This document shows, in pieces, positions 43,014-53,243 of a stretch of DNA of 64,000 nt. The notes beneath the pieces were generated by a model. The model searched no databases. It worked only from the letters and a program-made list of their open reading frames with translations, and was not told the origin of the DNA. The stretch is from Magnetococcales bacterium HCHbin5. Lineage in GTDB: Bacteria > Pseudomonadota > Magnetococcia > Magnetococcales > Magnetaquicoccaceae. Location of the stretch: contig PEAG01000005.1 in NCBI GenBank assembly GCA_002753505.1, forward strand, positions 23,109 to 87,108, read 5' to 3'. Position 1 is the first letter of the stretch, and each line of letters starts with the position of its first letter. Position numbers and translations under genes: made by a program.

Positions 43014-45119
43014 ATGGACAACGATTCGCCGCCATTGACACTGGATCTGCTTGAGGGGCGTCTGGAAGAGATTCTGGAGGCTGCCCTCTCTTCCCGCCGT
43101 ACCATCGTTCCCATTGTGCAGGTGATGACCCACCGTACCGAACAACAACAACATACCCTGCTGCACTGGTTGCCCATTGTCGCGCGCGTCAACCCGGAGT
43201 TGGCCTTTCAGTGCGCCCAGCGGATTCCACCACAAATGGATCAACTGGAGGAGGCCGACCTGGAACGTTGGGTTGGAGGGGTGCTGGACCGCTACGACCA
43301 GGAGGGGTTGCAACAGGCCCTGACAGTGCTGCGCAATGGTCCCCCCCGTCTCAACCAAAGAGCAGAAACAGCCTTCCTGGCAGATATTGCGGGGTTGCTG
43401 ACCACCTTTGTCGCCGCATTGGGGGGCCGTCCCCTGACCCTGGCAGAGGGGGAGTACCCCCATACCAATACGGAAACCCTCTTTTTACCCCCCAGCCTGG
43501 CCGTTGCCGACCGGGTGGAGGATAACCATACCCTCTATCGCTGTCTGGCTGCCCATCTGTGGTCCCTGGGGCGGTTTGGTACCTATTTTCCCGACCTGCC
43601 CGAACGGTTGGGGCACTACCCGGACCCCGAGGCCGCCGCACAGCTCTATTTGACCCTGGAGAGCTGCCGCATGGATGCCATTCTGGATCGCCTGCTGCCG
43701 GGTCTGGGCCGTTTCATGCTGCCCTGGCAGGCTTCCCGCCAGCGTGGGGGGCCTTGGCAAGAGGTGGCGGCTGCGCTGGCCGCTCCAACGGCCAGCCGGG
43801 AGAACAGTCTGACCTGGACGGAGAGCCTGTACGGGATAGCGTTACCAACGCCGCTACCGTTTCACAGTGCCCGCTCTTATCGTCCGGCCATGGCGACCCT
43901 GCTGCACCGTTTGGAACGGGAAAAACAGCTTTTCCGCCGGGTGGTGAACCAGGCAATGCCACGTCTGCAGCCGATCACTCTGCCCGACGCCGGGGACGAG
44001 AGGGAACTGGAGTTGCGCCCCCTGGCCGATGGGATGACCTTTGAGCTGTTGTTGGATGGCCAGCCGTTATTGCCTCCCGACCTGATTCATGCCCTGAGCC
44101 ATTCGATCATTCAGGATTTGGGACGGATTCCGCCGGAATATCTGACTGCGGCGGGTGCGGGAGGTTACGCTGCCCAGGAATCGACTGAAACCGGGGAACA
44201 GGAGGATTCCTGTCTGCCCACCAGAGCCGAGGTGGATACCTTTCTGTATGACGAATGGGATTTTCGCCGCAATGATTACCGAAAAGATTGGTGTGTGCTG
44301 AAAGAGTTGCCCATCCTGCCATCCGACGCACCCCTTGTTGCAACCACGCTGGCAAAATACCGTGCCCTTTGGCAGGGGATTCGGCGCAGTTTTGAGTTGC
44401 TGCTGGGTCGGGATCTCTGGCTGCGGCGGCAGTTGCAGGGCGACGAGGTGGACACGGACACCTTGGTCCAGGCTCTGACGGACAGCCGGGCGGGGTTGGA
44501 GATGGATGAACGCCTGTTCCGCTGCCGACGGCGCAACGAACGAGACGTGGCCACCCTGATTCTGGTGGACATGAGCGGTTCCACCAAGGGATGGGTGATA
44601 GAGGCCATTCAGGAGAGCTTGGTGCTGTTTTGCAAGGCGTTGCAGGTATTGGGGGACCGTTACGCGGTGTACGGCTTTTCCAGTCGGACGCGCAAGCAGT
44701 GCGAACTGTTCCCCATCAAGCGGTTTGAACAGCCGTATGGTCCGGCGGTGGAGGGGGGCATCGCCGGTATTGCGCCCATGGAGTACACCCGGATGGGGGT
44801 GTTTATTCGCCATGCGACGGCGGTACTGAATGGGCAGGAGGCCCGAACCCGCCTGCTGATCACCCTTTCGGATGGCAAGCCGGAGGATTATGACGGATTT
44901 TACGATGGTTATCGAGGCCAGTATGCCATCGAGGACACCCGCAAGGCATTGATCGAGGCGCGTCGGAGCGGTATCCATCCTTTCTGCATCACCGTTGACA
45001 CGGAGGCCAGGGAATATTTGCCCCGTCTCTATGGTCCGGCCCGCTATGTGATGTTGGATGATGTGCGGCAATTGCCGGTCAAGATTGCCGACATCTATCG
45101 CCGCTTGACTACCGGGTGA
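43014..45119 (+). CDS. cbbO: CbbO/NorD-type von Willebrand factor A protein
   Basis: This 701-residue protein has a long helical N-terminal part and a C-terminal VWA domain (from about residue 510). The metal-ion-dependent adhesion site is ILVDMSGSTKGWV, with further MIDAS parts MEYTRMGVFI and ITLSDGKPEDYD. It is the adaptor that docks the CbbQ (or NorQ) ATPase ring to its substrate enzyme. It lies 124 bp after cbbQ. Whether it serves Rubisco or NO reductase cannot be told from this window. Confidence 0.87.
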   Translation: MDNDSPPLTLDLLEGRLEEILEAALSSRRTIVPIVQVMTHRTEQQQHTLLHWLPIVARVNPELAFQCAQRIPPQMDQLEEADLERWVGGVLDRYDQEGLQQALTVLRNGPPRLNQRAETAFLADIAGLLTTFVAALGGRPLTLAEGEYPHTNTETLFLPPSLAVADRVEDNHTLYRCLAAHLWSLGRFGTYFPDLPERLGHYPDPEAAAQLYLTLESCRMDAILDRLLPGLGRFMLPWQASRQRGGPWQEVAAALAAPTASRENSLTWTESLYGIALPTPLPFHSARSYRPAMATLLHRLEREKQLFRRVVNQAMPRLQPITLPDAGDERELELRPLADGMTFELLLDGQPLLPPDLIHALSHSIIQDLGRIPPEYLTAAGAGGYAAQESTETGEQEDSCLPTRAEVDTFLYDEWDFRRNDYRKDWCVLKELPILPSDAPLVATTLAKYRALWQGIRRSFELLLGRDLWLRRQLQGDEVDTDTLVQALTDSRAGLEMDERLFRCRRRNERDVATLILVDMSGSTKGWVIEAIQESLVLFCKALQVLGDRYAVYGFSSRTRKQCELFPIKRFEQPYGPAVEGGIAGIAPMEYTRMGVFIRHATAVLNGQEARTRLLITLSDGKPEDYDGFYDGYRGQYAIEDTRKALIEARRSGIHPFCITVDTEAREYLPRLYGPARYVMLDDVRQLPVKIADIYRRLTTG

Positions 45120-45148
45120 CGGGTGCAGCGAGGCAAGAGGCTTGCAAT

Positions 45149-45259
45149 TCAAGGGTGTTTGCAGGTTTTGAACTTCAGATCCAGTTTGATGACTGTCTCT
45201 GCACTGGAAAAATCAAAACAGAGATCCCCCTCCCGCCAGTTGTCCGGGCAGGTGGTCAT
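45149..45259 (-). pseudogene. Short broken ORF, partner remnant of the AAA ATPase
   Basis: The ATG at 45259 overlaps the ATPase stop (ATGA), but the frame stops after 36 codons. The peptide MTTCPDNWREGDLCFDFS followed by ETVIKLDLK reads like the start of a real protein. It resembles the opening of small companion proteins that follow this ATPase type in other genomes, by my recollection. I infer that the rest of the partner gene has been lost; it is too short for the ORF track. Confidence 0.4.
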
Positions 45260-46272
45260 CGGGGGTTGCCCGCGAGGGATTTCCTGATTTCCATATCGTA
45301 AAGTCGCTGGTTTTCTTCGGCAATTTTGTTGGGATAAACCTGGATGTATTCGGAACAGGCATTGACCTGGACACCGTTTTTGCCTGAATCATCCAAGGCA
45401 AAATAGGTGACAGGCGTTTGTTCTTTCTGATAATCCAGCTCCTTCAATAAGGCATAGTCATGGGTTGCCAGAAAAATTTGCACGCCCTGTCTGGCCAGCA
45501 TGAGCAAAATTTTTGCAACATGCTGCATCATGGAGGGGTTCAGGTTGGCTTCCGGTTCGTCCCAGTAGAGTGTGGTCTCCTTGCACAGGGAACCATTGCG
45601 GATAAGCTGCCAGACCAGGGCCAGTTTCCGAAAACCTTCCGAGACCAGGGAAAATTCCATGCTGATACTGTTCTGATATAAATAAAATGTCTCGCCTTCG
45701 ACAATAACTTCACCGCCAATAATCCCTTGAATGTACAGCGAAATATCCCTGAATGCCGGATCAAGATTTTTGACAGGTGGCAGATAGGCCAATTTTAAAA
45801 TATCATAATAGACTTCATCAAACGATAAGTTGTACTTGTCATAAAGTGAGATAAAGCCCGGTGCAAAGGAGAGCATCTCTTTTACGGGAAGATATGCTGG
45901 CACTCCAAATACGTCAGAAATTGTTATGCTTTCCCCGTGATGTGTGTTTTGGAGCGAACGGTTTGCTGTACCTGCCCGAAAGGATACTTTCACTAGGCAA
46001 TCGTCCCAGATTGCTGTGGCCTCAGCTTCTGCTCGATCCGTGCTGTTGCGGATCAAACCTTTATGGTCTACCGTTTTTGTCCGAAAAACAGTATAAAATT
46101 TACGTGATAAATCACCTGTCATAGTTCCAGACATTTGAAGACAATACAAGAGCTTGAGAATGTGTGTTTTCCCGGTGCCGTTGGCACCGACAAACGCATT
46201 GACCCCCTTGGAAAATTCCATCTCCAAGTGCTCAAAGGCGGTAAAGTTGGTCAAGGTCAGATGGGTAAACAT
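45256..46272 (-). CDS. AAA_21-type ABC ATPase, OLD/RecF-like
   Basis: This 338-residue ABC-type ATPase has an N-terminal FTHLTLTNFTAFEHLEMEF. Walker A is GANGTGKTHILKLLY, the signature-like region is SEGFRKLALVWQL, Walker B is TLYWDEPEANLN and the His switch is FLATHDYALLK. Such stand-alone ATPases often work with an effector encoded next to them, in defence or toxin-antitoxin modules. The only candidate here is a 36-codon fragment. ATG 46272 has AGGAG about 7 bases upstream. Base composition is lower in GC than the neighbouring cbbO and dinG genes. Confidence 0.85.
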   Translation of the reverse strand: MFTHLTLTNFTAFEHLEMEFSKGVNAFVGANGTGKTHILKLLYCLQMSGTMTGDLSRKFYTVFRTKTVDHKGLIRNSTDRAEAEATAIWDDCLVKVSFRAGTANRSLQNTHHGESITISDVFGVPAYLPVKEMLSFAPGFISLYDKYNLSFDEVYYDILKLAYLPPVKNLDPAFRDISLYIQGIIGGEVIVEGETFYLYQNSISMEFSLVSEGFRKLALVWQLIRNGSLCKETTLYWDEPEANLNPSMMQHVAKILLMLARQGVQIFLATHDYALLKELDYQKEQTPVTYFALDDSGKNGVQVNACSEYIQVYPNKIAEENQRLYDMEIRKSLAGNPR

Positions 46273-46445
46273 CAGTCGTCTCCTTTCGCGCCGGTAACGG
46301 CGGTCACGGCCGCTCGCCGGGTGCCGCCAAACGCGCATCCGGTGGGAGCAGTCTCTGTCCGTGCTGCAGGAATGTCAATCGATTTCATGGTTGCAGAGCT
46401 GTTTTGCCCTGGCACGCACGCAGGATGATCGGCACCGCCCGCCTG

Positions 46446-48392
46446 CTATTCCATGAAAAAACGCTGTACCGACGCATGGTCCCGCACAATGCGCGCCGGT
46501 GGCAACGCCTCCAACAATTGCCGACCATACCGCTTCCGGGTCAACCGAATATCCAATATGGCCATCCCCCCCCGATCCGTGCTGCGCCGCAACAAACGAC
46601 CGACCCCTTGCTTTAACGAAAGAATCGCTCTGGGAATAAACATTTCCCGAAACGGGTTGCGACCGTTCAACTCCAACCACCGCCCGCGCGCCGCAATCAG
46701 CGGATCCACCGGCGATACAAAAGGCAGGCGGTCAATGATCACCATGGAGAGCGCATCCCCCGGCACATCCACCCCTTCCCAAAAACTGGACAACCCCAAT
46801 AACACCGAAGCATTCTGCACCCGAAACGTCTCCAGCAAGGCCCCCTTGGACCGCTCACCCTGCACCAGCAACGGAAACCGGATTCGCCCCATCAAACCTT
46901 GGCGCACAAACTCCAACATGCGTTGGCTGGTGAACAGGCATAAGGTGCGCCCCGAGGCCGCCTCCAACAGCGCAACCGTCTCCTCCACCACCGCCGCCGG
47001 ATAGAGCGGATCATCCGGCTCCGGCATCTGTTCCGGCAGATAGAGAATTGCCCGCTGTCGATAATCAAATACCAACGGCAGTTGCTCGGTGATGACCTCG
47101 CTCGCAGTCAGCCCCAGTTGATCCAACAAGAAGGCAAACCCGCCCGCCGGTCCGCCCGTGGCCAGTGTGGCCGAGGTGAAAATGGCTGTTTTGACCCGTG
47201 GATAGAACAACTCCTTCATGGTTGGCCCGGTCTCCAACGGGGAAGCGGTCAAAAAAATGCCCCGATCCCGCGTCTCATACCAATAAACCCGGGCCGGATC
47301 ATCCATGCTGCGAATCCAACCCGAAGTGTCCAGCATCTCCCTGGCCCGCCGCCCACAGGCTGCCAGGCCGGCACTGCGTACCTGATGCGGTTCCAGCATG
47401 CGCAGCAAATGATGCAGAGCGCTCTCCATCTGCATCAACGCCTTGCCGATGGGGCCATCCCGTTCCAAATCCTGCGGAATCATCCCCTCCCGCCGGTTGT
47501 CCTCGGGAAAGGCCTCCCGCAAAGCCTGAGCCGCCAACTCCAGATCAGGAAACGCCAGCAACAAGGCCGGATCATCCGCCCCAACCTCCTGCGACTCCCG
47601 CCGGCAGTCCGCAACCAGCTCCCGCAGTTGATGGTTGCTGATGTTCCAACCAAAAAATTGCGTGATCACATCCGGGATTTTATGGGCTTCATCAAACACA
47701 ACCACTCCATGATCGGGCAGCAACTCCCCGAACCCCCCATCCCGCAACGCCAAATCCGCAAAAAACAGATGATGATTGACGACGACCAGATCCGACTTTT
47801 TGGCCCGGTCACGGGCCTTGGTGAGAAAACATTGATCATAATGGCCGCAGCGACGCCCCAGACAGTGGTCTCCCCCGGCACTGATCTCTTTCCAGAAGCT
47901 AACCGTTTCCGGCAAGGCGTCCAACTCCTCCCGGTCTCCCAGTTCGGTTTGGTCCGCCCAATCGGCGACCATGGCCGACCATTGTCGCTCCTGGGGGGGA
48001 ACATTCATACCCTGGTGGCGAAAGGTATCAAACCGGTAACGGCAGAGATAATTGCTGCGCCCTTTCAGGCTGCTGGCGGTAAAAGGGCGCGCAACGACCC
48101 GCCGCAACAGGGGAATATCCTTGTCAAACAGCTGTTCCTGCAACGCCTTGGTGGCCGTGGAAACGATCACCGCTTGGCCAATGGCCAGCAGGGGCAGCAG
48201 ATAGGCCAAGGTTTTGCCGGTGCCGGTGGGAGCCTCCACCACCAGACTCCGCTCTGCCACAACCGCTTCCACGACCAGTTGGGCCATTCGACTTTGAATG
48301 GCGCGGGGCTCGTAAGCCCCAATCTCTGTCGCCAACCGGCTGGACAAACCAAAAAGTGCCTGAATGTGCAGCGCAGAGGGAGGATTTTCCAT
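46446..48392 (-). CDS. DinG/YoaA-family ATP-dependent helicase
   Basis: This 648-residue superfamily 2 XPD-like helicase has Walker A VVEAPTGTGKTLAYLLP. Fe-S-type cysteines are in YLCRYR and CLGRRCGHYDQC, the DEAH box is VVVFDEAHKIPD, and motif VI is QGVGRLLRRSTDRGG. DinG and YoaA unwind 5'-3' structures and R-loops during repair. ATG 48392 has AAGG about 12 bases upstream; 48413 is the alternative. It is divergent from dnaE. Confidence 0.92.
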   Translation of the reverse strand: MENPPSALHIQALFGLSSRLATEIGAYEPRAIQSRMAQLVVEAVVAERSLVVEAPTGTGKTLAYLLPLLAIGQAVIVSTATKALQEQLFDKDIPLLRRVVARPFTASSLKGRSNYLCRYRFDTFRHQGMNVPPQERQWSAMVADWADQTELGDREELDALPETVSFWKEISAGGDHCLGRRCGHYDQCFLTKARDRAKKSDLVVVNHHLFFADLALRDGGFGELLPDHGVVVFDEAHKIPDVITQFFGWNISNHQLRELVADCRRESQEVGADDPALLLAFPDLELAAQALREAFPEDNRREGMIPQDLERDGPIGKALMQMESALHHLLRMLEPHQVRSAGLAACGRRAREMLDTSGWIRSMDDPARVYWYETRDRGIFLTASPLETGPTMKELFYPRVKTAIFTSATLATGGPAGGFAFLLDQLGLTASEVITEQLPLVFDYRQRAILYLPEQMPEPDDPLYPAAVVEETVALLEAASGRTLCLFTSQRMLEFVRQGLMGRIRFPLLVQGERSKGALLETFRVQNASVLLGLSSFWEGVDVPGDALSMVIIDRLPFVSPVDPLIAARGRWLELNGRNPFREMFIPRAILSLKQGVGRLLRRSTDRGGMAILDIRLTRKRYGRQLLEALPPARIVRDHASVQRFFME

Positions 48393-48569
48393 GGGCGTAA
48401 TTAGCCTTGACATTTTTAATTAAAATCAACATTCTAATCCTGGGAATGGCATGACGTCAAGCAGGAGATCGCGTCCCGACTGCGGGTTCCGTCCCTGCCG
48501 TTTGCTGCCACCCATCCTGGTCGACCAGGGGCAGGGCAGGGCTTTTTTTCCACTTACCAAAGGGCAGCC

Positions 48570-51500
48570 ATGTCCTACGCACATTTTGTCCATTTACATG
48601 TCCATTCCGGCTTTTCCCTGCTGACCTCCAGTGCCCGCGTTGAGGCACTGATTCAGCGCGCCAAGGCGTTGCGGATGCCGGCCCTGGCCCTCACCGACCA
48701 TGGCAACCTGTTTGCCGCCATCCCCTTTTTTACCGGCTGCCTCAAAGCCGGGATCAAGCCCATTCTGGGTGCGCAACTCTATCTGGTGGCCGATCGGCAC
48801 GACCGCTGCAGCCGTCCCGATCAGGAGATTCGCGACCAACTGATTCTGCTTTGCCGCAACCAGACCGGTTGGCAAAATTTGATGCGCTTGGTGTCAGCCG
48901 GTCATCTGGAGGGGAGTCATGAAAAACCCCGGATTGATTTTGAGCTTCTGCAACAGCACCATCAGGGTTTGATCGCCCTCTCGGCCGCCCACAAAGGGGC
49001 GGTGGGTCGGCTGTTGCACGCGGGTGACTGGGAGGCCGCAACGGCGGCAGCGACTGCCCTTGCCGATCTGTTCCGGGAACAGGATGGGTCGGGCGAGCCG
49101 GTTCCCGGCTTTTTTATCGAGCTGCAACGCCACGGTTTGCCCGTTGAAGAGGAGGTCAATGCCGCTGCCATCCGACTGGCCCACCAATGCAACATTCCCC
49201 TGCTGGCCAGCAATGATATTCACATGGTGCGGGCCGAAGAGCATCGGGCTCAGGATGCCCTGCTCTGTGTCGGCCTGGGCCACACCCTGTTTGAGAGCAA
49301 CCGACCCCGTTTTACCGAACGCCACTGCTTCTCTACCCCCGAAGAGATGGCCAGCCGTTTTGCCGACCTGCCGGAGGCCCTGGCCAACACCCTCTATGTG
49401 GCCCAGCGTTGCAACCTGCAACTGGAGCTGGGCAAAACTGTCCTGCCGGATTATCGACCGCCCCAGGGGGAGGATCTGGACAGCTGTTTGCGGCGGGAGT
49501 CGGAGGAGGGGTTGCAGCGTCGCCTGCGGGAGTTTGTGTTGCCCGGCTGTCTGGCCAGCGAGCAGGAGGCTACCCGGATGCTCTACCAGGAGCGGTTGGC
49601 CTATGAACTGGAAGTCATTTTGCAGATGGGCTTTTCCGGTTATTTTCTCATCGTCTCCGACTTTATCCGCTGGGCCAAGCGGGAAGGGATTCCGGTCGGG
49701 CCGGGGCGTGGCTCCGGGGCGGGTTCGCTGGTGGCCTGGTCGCTGGATATTACCGATCTGGACCCCATCCGTTACCAGCTGCTGTTTGAACGTTTTCTGA
49801 ATCCGGAGCGGGTCTCCATGCCCGACTTTGACGTCGACTTTTGCATGGATAACCGGGAGCGGGTGATCCACTATGTCCGGGACAAGTATGGGGCGGACCG
49901 GGTGGCGCAGATCATCACCTTCGGGACGTTGCAGGCGCGGGTGGTGATTCGGGATGTGGGGCGGGTGCTGGAGTTTCCCTATGGCCGGGTGGACCGGATC
50001 GCCAAACTGATTCCCATGACCCTGGGCATCACCCTGAAAGAGGCCATCGCCCAGGAAGAGCCACTGCGCCGCCTGCTGGAGGAGGAGGAGGATGTTCAGG
50101 ATCTGATCAATCTGGCCATGGTGTTGGAGGGGCTGCCCCGCTCGGCCGGTACCCATGCCGCCGGGGTGGTCATGGCCAATGGCCCATTGACCGACATGGT
50201 GCCCCTGTATCGGGATCCCCGCTCGGAGATGCCGGTTACCCAGTTCAACATGGGGGATGTGGAAAAGGCGGGCTTGGTCAAGTTTGACTTTCTTGGCCTG
50301 AAAACCCTGACCGTGATTGCCGATGTGTTGCGACTGGTCAATCAGGGCCGGGTGGCCCGTGGCGAGCATCCCATCGATATCAACCGGATCGATCTGGCCG
50401 ACAGCGACACCTTTGCCCTGCTCAAGGAGGGACAGACCCGCGGGGTTTTCCAGTTGGAATCCTCCGGCATGCGGGACATTTTACGAAAACTGGCCCCGGA
50501 TACCTTCGAGGAGGTGGTTGCCCTGGTGGCCCTCTATCGCCCGGGGCCGTTGGGCTCTGGCATGGTGGATGATTTTATCAATCGCAAGCATGGTCGCATC
50601 GAGGTCAGCTATCCTCTGCCCATGCTGGAACCCATCCTGAAGGAGACCTTTGGCGTCATCCTCTACCAGGAACAGGTGATGAAAATTGCCCAGGTGTTGG
50701 CAGGCTATACCCTGGGGGGAGCCGACCTGTTGCGGCGGGCCATGGGCAAGAAAAAAATGCAGGAGATGCTGGCGCAGCGGGCCATTTTCATGAACGGTGC
50801 CCTGGCCAACAACATACCCGCGGAACGGGCCGGTTTTGTCTTTGATTTGATGGAAAAATTTGCCGGCTATGGCTTTAACAAATCCCATTCGGCCGCCTAT
50901 GCCCTGATCTCCTATCAGACGGCCTGGTTGAAAGCCCACTATCCGGTTGAATTCATGGCTGCCACCCTCACCTGTGACCTGTTGAACAGTGACAAGGTGG
51001 CCATTTTTGTGCATGAATGCCGTGCCATGCAGATTGCCATCCTGCCGCCGGATGTCAACGTTTCGGTGAGCGGCTTTGCGGTGGAACGGCAGGGTGAGGC
51101 TCAGCGTCTGGCCATTCGCTACGGCTTGGCCGCCATCAAAAATGTCGGGGAGGGGGCGGTGGAGGGGCTGCTGAAGGCCAGGGAGCAGGGCGGCCCCTTC
51201 GCCAGCCTTTTTGAGCTGTGCCGCCGTATTCGGGGGCTGAACAGACGCATGATGGAGCAACTGATCAAGTCCGGGGCCTGTGACTGTCTGGGGCAAAACC
51301 GGGCCACCCTGCTGCACCACCTGCCAGCCGCCATGAGTCGGGGGAGTAAAAAACAGGAGTCGGTTGCCTTGGGATTCCGGGATCTGTTCGCCGATACCGA
51401 AGAGGAGTTGCCTCCCGGCCTGCCGGAATTTGATCCGCAGCAAAAACTCCTGTATGAGAAAGAGGCCCTGGGATTTTATGTGACCGGTCACCCCATGGAC

Positions 51501-52178
51501 CAGTATCACGAGGAGTTGCAGCGGTACGGTTTAAAAACCATTGCCGAAGTCAAGCTTTTTGGTTCATATAACTCGGCAGTGGAGGAGCCCCTTGCCGTTT
51601 TTGGCCGCGAGGGGCGACGGGGAGGCGGCGATGAGCTGTTTGCCCGGGTCGCGGGCATGCTGAGTGCCCGCAAGCTGCACCGGACCAAAAAAGGGGACCG
51701 CATGGCTTTCCTGACCCTGGAAGATGCGGATGCCCAGATTGAAATTACCGTTTTTGCCGATGTCTATCAGGCCAGCAGTACCCTGTTGGAAGAGGCGGCG
51801 GCCGGGATGGGGGGCGATGGCTCGTTGGCGGTGGGGGGACGGGTTTTGATCGTAGCCGGCAAGATGGATCGGGGAGAGGAGGAGGTCAAGCTGTTGGCCG
51901 ATGAGATCATGGAGCTGGATCGCTGGCGGCAACAACAGTGCCGGGTATTGCACCTGAAGAGCGATCTGCTGCTGTTGACCGATGCCGTCATGACCCGGTT
52001 GAGCGAGGTGCTGGCTGAACATCGAGGTGAACTCTGCCGGGTGGTGATGGAGGTGGCGCAGCAGGAGTCGGTGGCGACCCTCCGTTTTGGCCATGCCTTT
52101 TCTGTGACACCCTCTCAGGCTCTGTTGGAGGGGGTCAAGGCGATATTGGGGCCCCACTCGGCCTTTTTTGCAGTATAG
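48570..52178 (+). CDS. dnaE: DNA polymerase III alpha subunit
   Basis: DnaE is the replicative polymerase catalytic subunit. The 1202-residue protein starts with a PHP domain (FVHLHVHSGFSLLTSSAR, ALTDHGNLFAA). The C-family palm has VGPGRGSGAGSLVAW and the catalytic aspartates in MPDFDVDFCMD. The fingers and HhH part include GYGFNKSHSAAYALISYQ. A C-terminal OB fold follows (RTKKGDRMAFLTLEDADAQ). Length and order are normal for the DnaE1 type. accA follows after 75 bp. Confidence 0.97.
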   Translation: MSYAHFVHLHVHSGFSLLTSSARVEALIQRAKALRMPALALTDHGNLFAAIPFFTGCLKAGIKPILGAQLYLVADRHDRCSRPDQEIRDQLILLCRNQTGWQNLMRLVSAGHLEGSHEKPRIDFELLQQHHQGLIALSAAHKGAVGRLLHAGDWEAATAAATALADLFREQDGSGEPVPGFFIELQRHGLPVEEEVNAAAIRLAHQCNIPLLASNDIHMVRAEEHRAQDALLCVGLGHTLFESNRPRFTERHCFSTPEEMASRFADLPEALANTLYVAQRCNLQLELGKTVLPDYRPPQGEDLDSCLRRESEEGLQRRLREFVLPGCLASEQEATRMLYQERLAYELEVILQMGFSGYFLIVSDFIRWAKREGIPVGPGRGSGAGSLVAWSLDITDLDPIRYQLLFERFLNPERVSMPDFDVDFCMDNRERVIHYVRDKYGADRVAQIITFGTLQARVVIRDVGRVLEFPYGRVDRIAKLIPMTLGITLKEAIAQEEPLRRLLEEEEDVQDLINLAMVLEGLPRSAGTHAAGVVMANGPLTDMVPLYRDPRSEMPVTQFNMGDVEKAGLVKFDFLGLKTLTVIADVLRLVNQGRVARGEHPIDINRIDLADSDTFALLKEGQTRGVFQLESSGMRDILRKLAPDTFEEVVALVALYRPGPLGSGMVDDFINRKHGRIEVSYPLPMLEPILKETFGVILYQEQVMKIAQVLAGYTLGGADLLRRAMGKKKMQEMLAQRAIFMNGALANNIPAERAGFVFDLMEKFAGYGFNKSHSAAYALISYQTAWLKAHYPVEFMAATLTCDLLNSDKVAIFVHECRAMQIAILPPDVNVSVSGFAVERQGEAQRLAIRYGLAAIKNVGEGAVEGLLKAREQGGPFASLFELCRRIRGLNRRMMEQLIKSGACDCLGQNRATLLHHLPAAMSRGSKKQESVALGFRDLFADTEEELPPGLPEFDPQQKLLYEKEALGFYVTGHPMDQYHEELQRYGLKTIAEVKLFGSYNSAVEEPLAVFGREGRRGGGDELFARVAGMLSARKLHRTKKGDRMAFLTLEDADAQIEITVFADVYQASSTLLEEAAAGMGGDGSLAVGGRVLIVAGKMDRGEEEVKLLADEIMELDRWRQQQCRVLHLKSDLLLLTDAVMTRLSEVLAEHRGELCRVVMEVAQQESVATLRFGHAFSVTPSQALLEGVKAILGPHSAFFAV

Positions 52179-52253
52179 CCGCCTGAAACCGGTTATGATC
52201 ATCCCCACGGCACAAAGTATAACAGACCATTCCAGAGGAATTGGACCCAAAAG

Positions 52254-53243
52254 ATGAGCCAAAATATTTCTCGTACATTCCTGGATTTTGAGCGGCCCAT
52301 TGGCGAGTTGATGGCCAAGATTGATGAGTTGCGCATGCTTTCCAACAAGTCGGACATCAACATTTCGGCCGAAATCAATCGCATGGAGGATGAGGCCCGC
52401 AACCTCACCACCCGCATTTTTTCCAAGTTGACCCCTTGGCAAAAAACCTTGCTCTCCCGCCATCCCGACCGCCCATACTCCACCGACTATCTGGGTTCGG
52501 TTTTTACCGGCTTTCGGGAGTTGCACGGGGATCGCCATTTTGGGGATGACAAGGCCATCCTGGGGGGATTGGCCATGCTTGACGGCAAGGAGGTGATGGT
52601 CATTTGCCAGGAGAAGGGGCGAGGCACTCGGGAGCGGGTGCTCTACAACTTTGGCATGCCCCGACCGGAAGGGTATCGCAAGGCGTTGCGCCTGATGAAG
52701 CTGGCGGAAAAATTCCGTCTGCCGGTTGTCACCCTGATCGATACCCCGGGGGCCTATCCGGGCAAAGAGGCGGAAGAGCGGGGTCAATCCGAGGCCATCG
52801 CCCGCAACCTGAAAGAGATGGTGGCCTTGCGGACGCCGGTGGTCTCGGTGGTGATCGGGGAGGGGGGCTCCGGGGGGGCGTTGGCACTGGGGGTGGGCAA
52901 TCGGGTGTTGATGATGCAGTATGCCATCTATTCGGTCATCTCTCCCGAGGGGTGCGCCTCCATCCTGTGGAAAGATTCGGGCAAGGCGGAACTGGCGGCA
53001 GAGGCACTTAAAATTACCGCAGAAGAGATCATGGAGCTGGGTCTGATCGATGGCATTATTCCCGAGCCCATCGGCGGGGCCCATCGACAATTTGAGGTGG
53101 CGGCCGCAACCCTGCGAAGCCATATCAGTCGTCATGTGCAAGAGCTCTCCACCCAATCCCCGGAGCAACTGGTGGAGGAGCGGTTCAAAAAGTTTATGGC
53201 GATGGGGGTGGTTTTGGAGGGTGAAAAACTTGGCACAACATGA
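52254..53243 (+). CDS. accA: Acetyl-CoA carboxylase carboxyltransferase subunit alpha
   Basis: AccA is half of the carboxyltransferase that makes malonyl-CoA for fatty acid synthesis. The 329-residue protein begins [18 protein letters not shown] and contains [14 protein letters not shown]. Crotonase-fold parts include [20 protein letters not shown] and [20 protein letters not shown], with the oxyanion glycines in [17 protein letters not shown] stands upstream. dnaE-accA is a common order. Its 3' end overlaps folE2 by 14 bp. Confidence 0.97.
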   Translation: MSQNISRTFLDFERPIGELMAKIDELRMLSNKSDINISAEINRMEDEARNLTTRIFSKLTPWQKTLLSRHPDRPYSTDYLGSVFTGFRELHGDRHFGDDKAILGGLAMLDGKEVMVICQEKGRGTRERVLYNFGMPRPEGYRKALRLMKLAEKFRLPVVTLIDTPGAYPGKEAEERGQSEAIARNLKEMVALRTPVVSVVIGEGGSGGALALGVGNRVLMMQYAIYSVISPEGCASILWKDSGKAELAAEALKITAEEIMELGLIDGIIPEPIGGAHRQFEVAAATLRSHISRHVQELSTQSPEQLVEERFKKFMAMGVVLEGEKLGTT

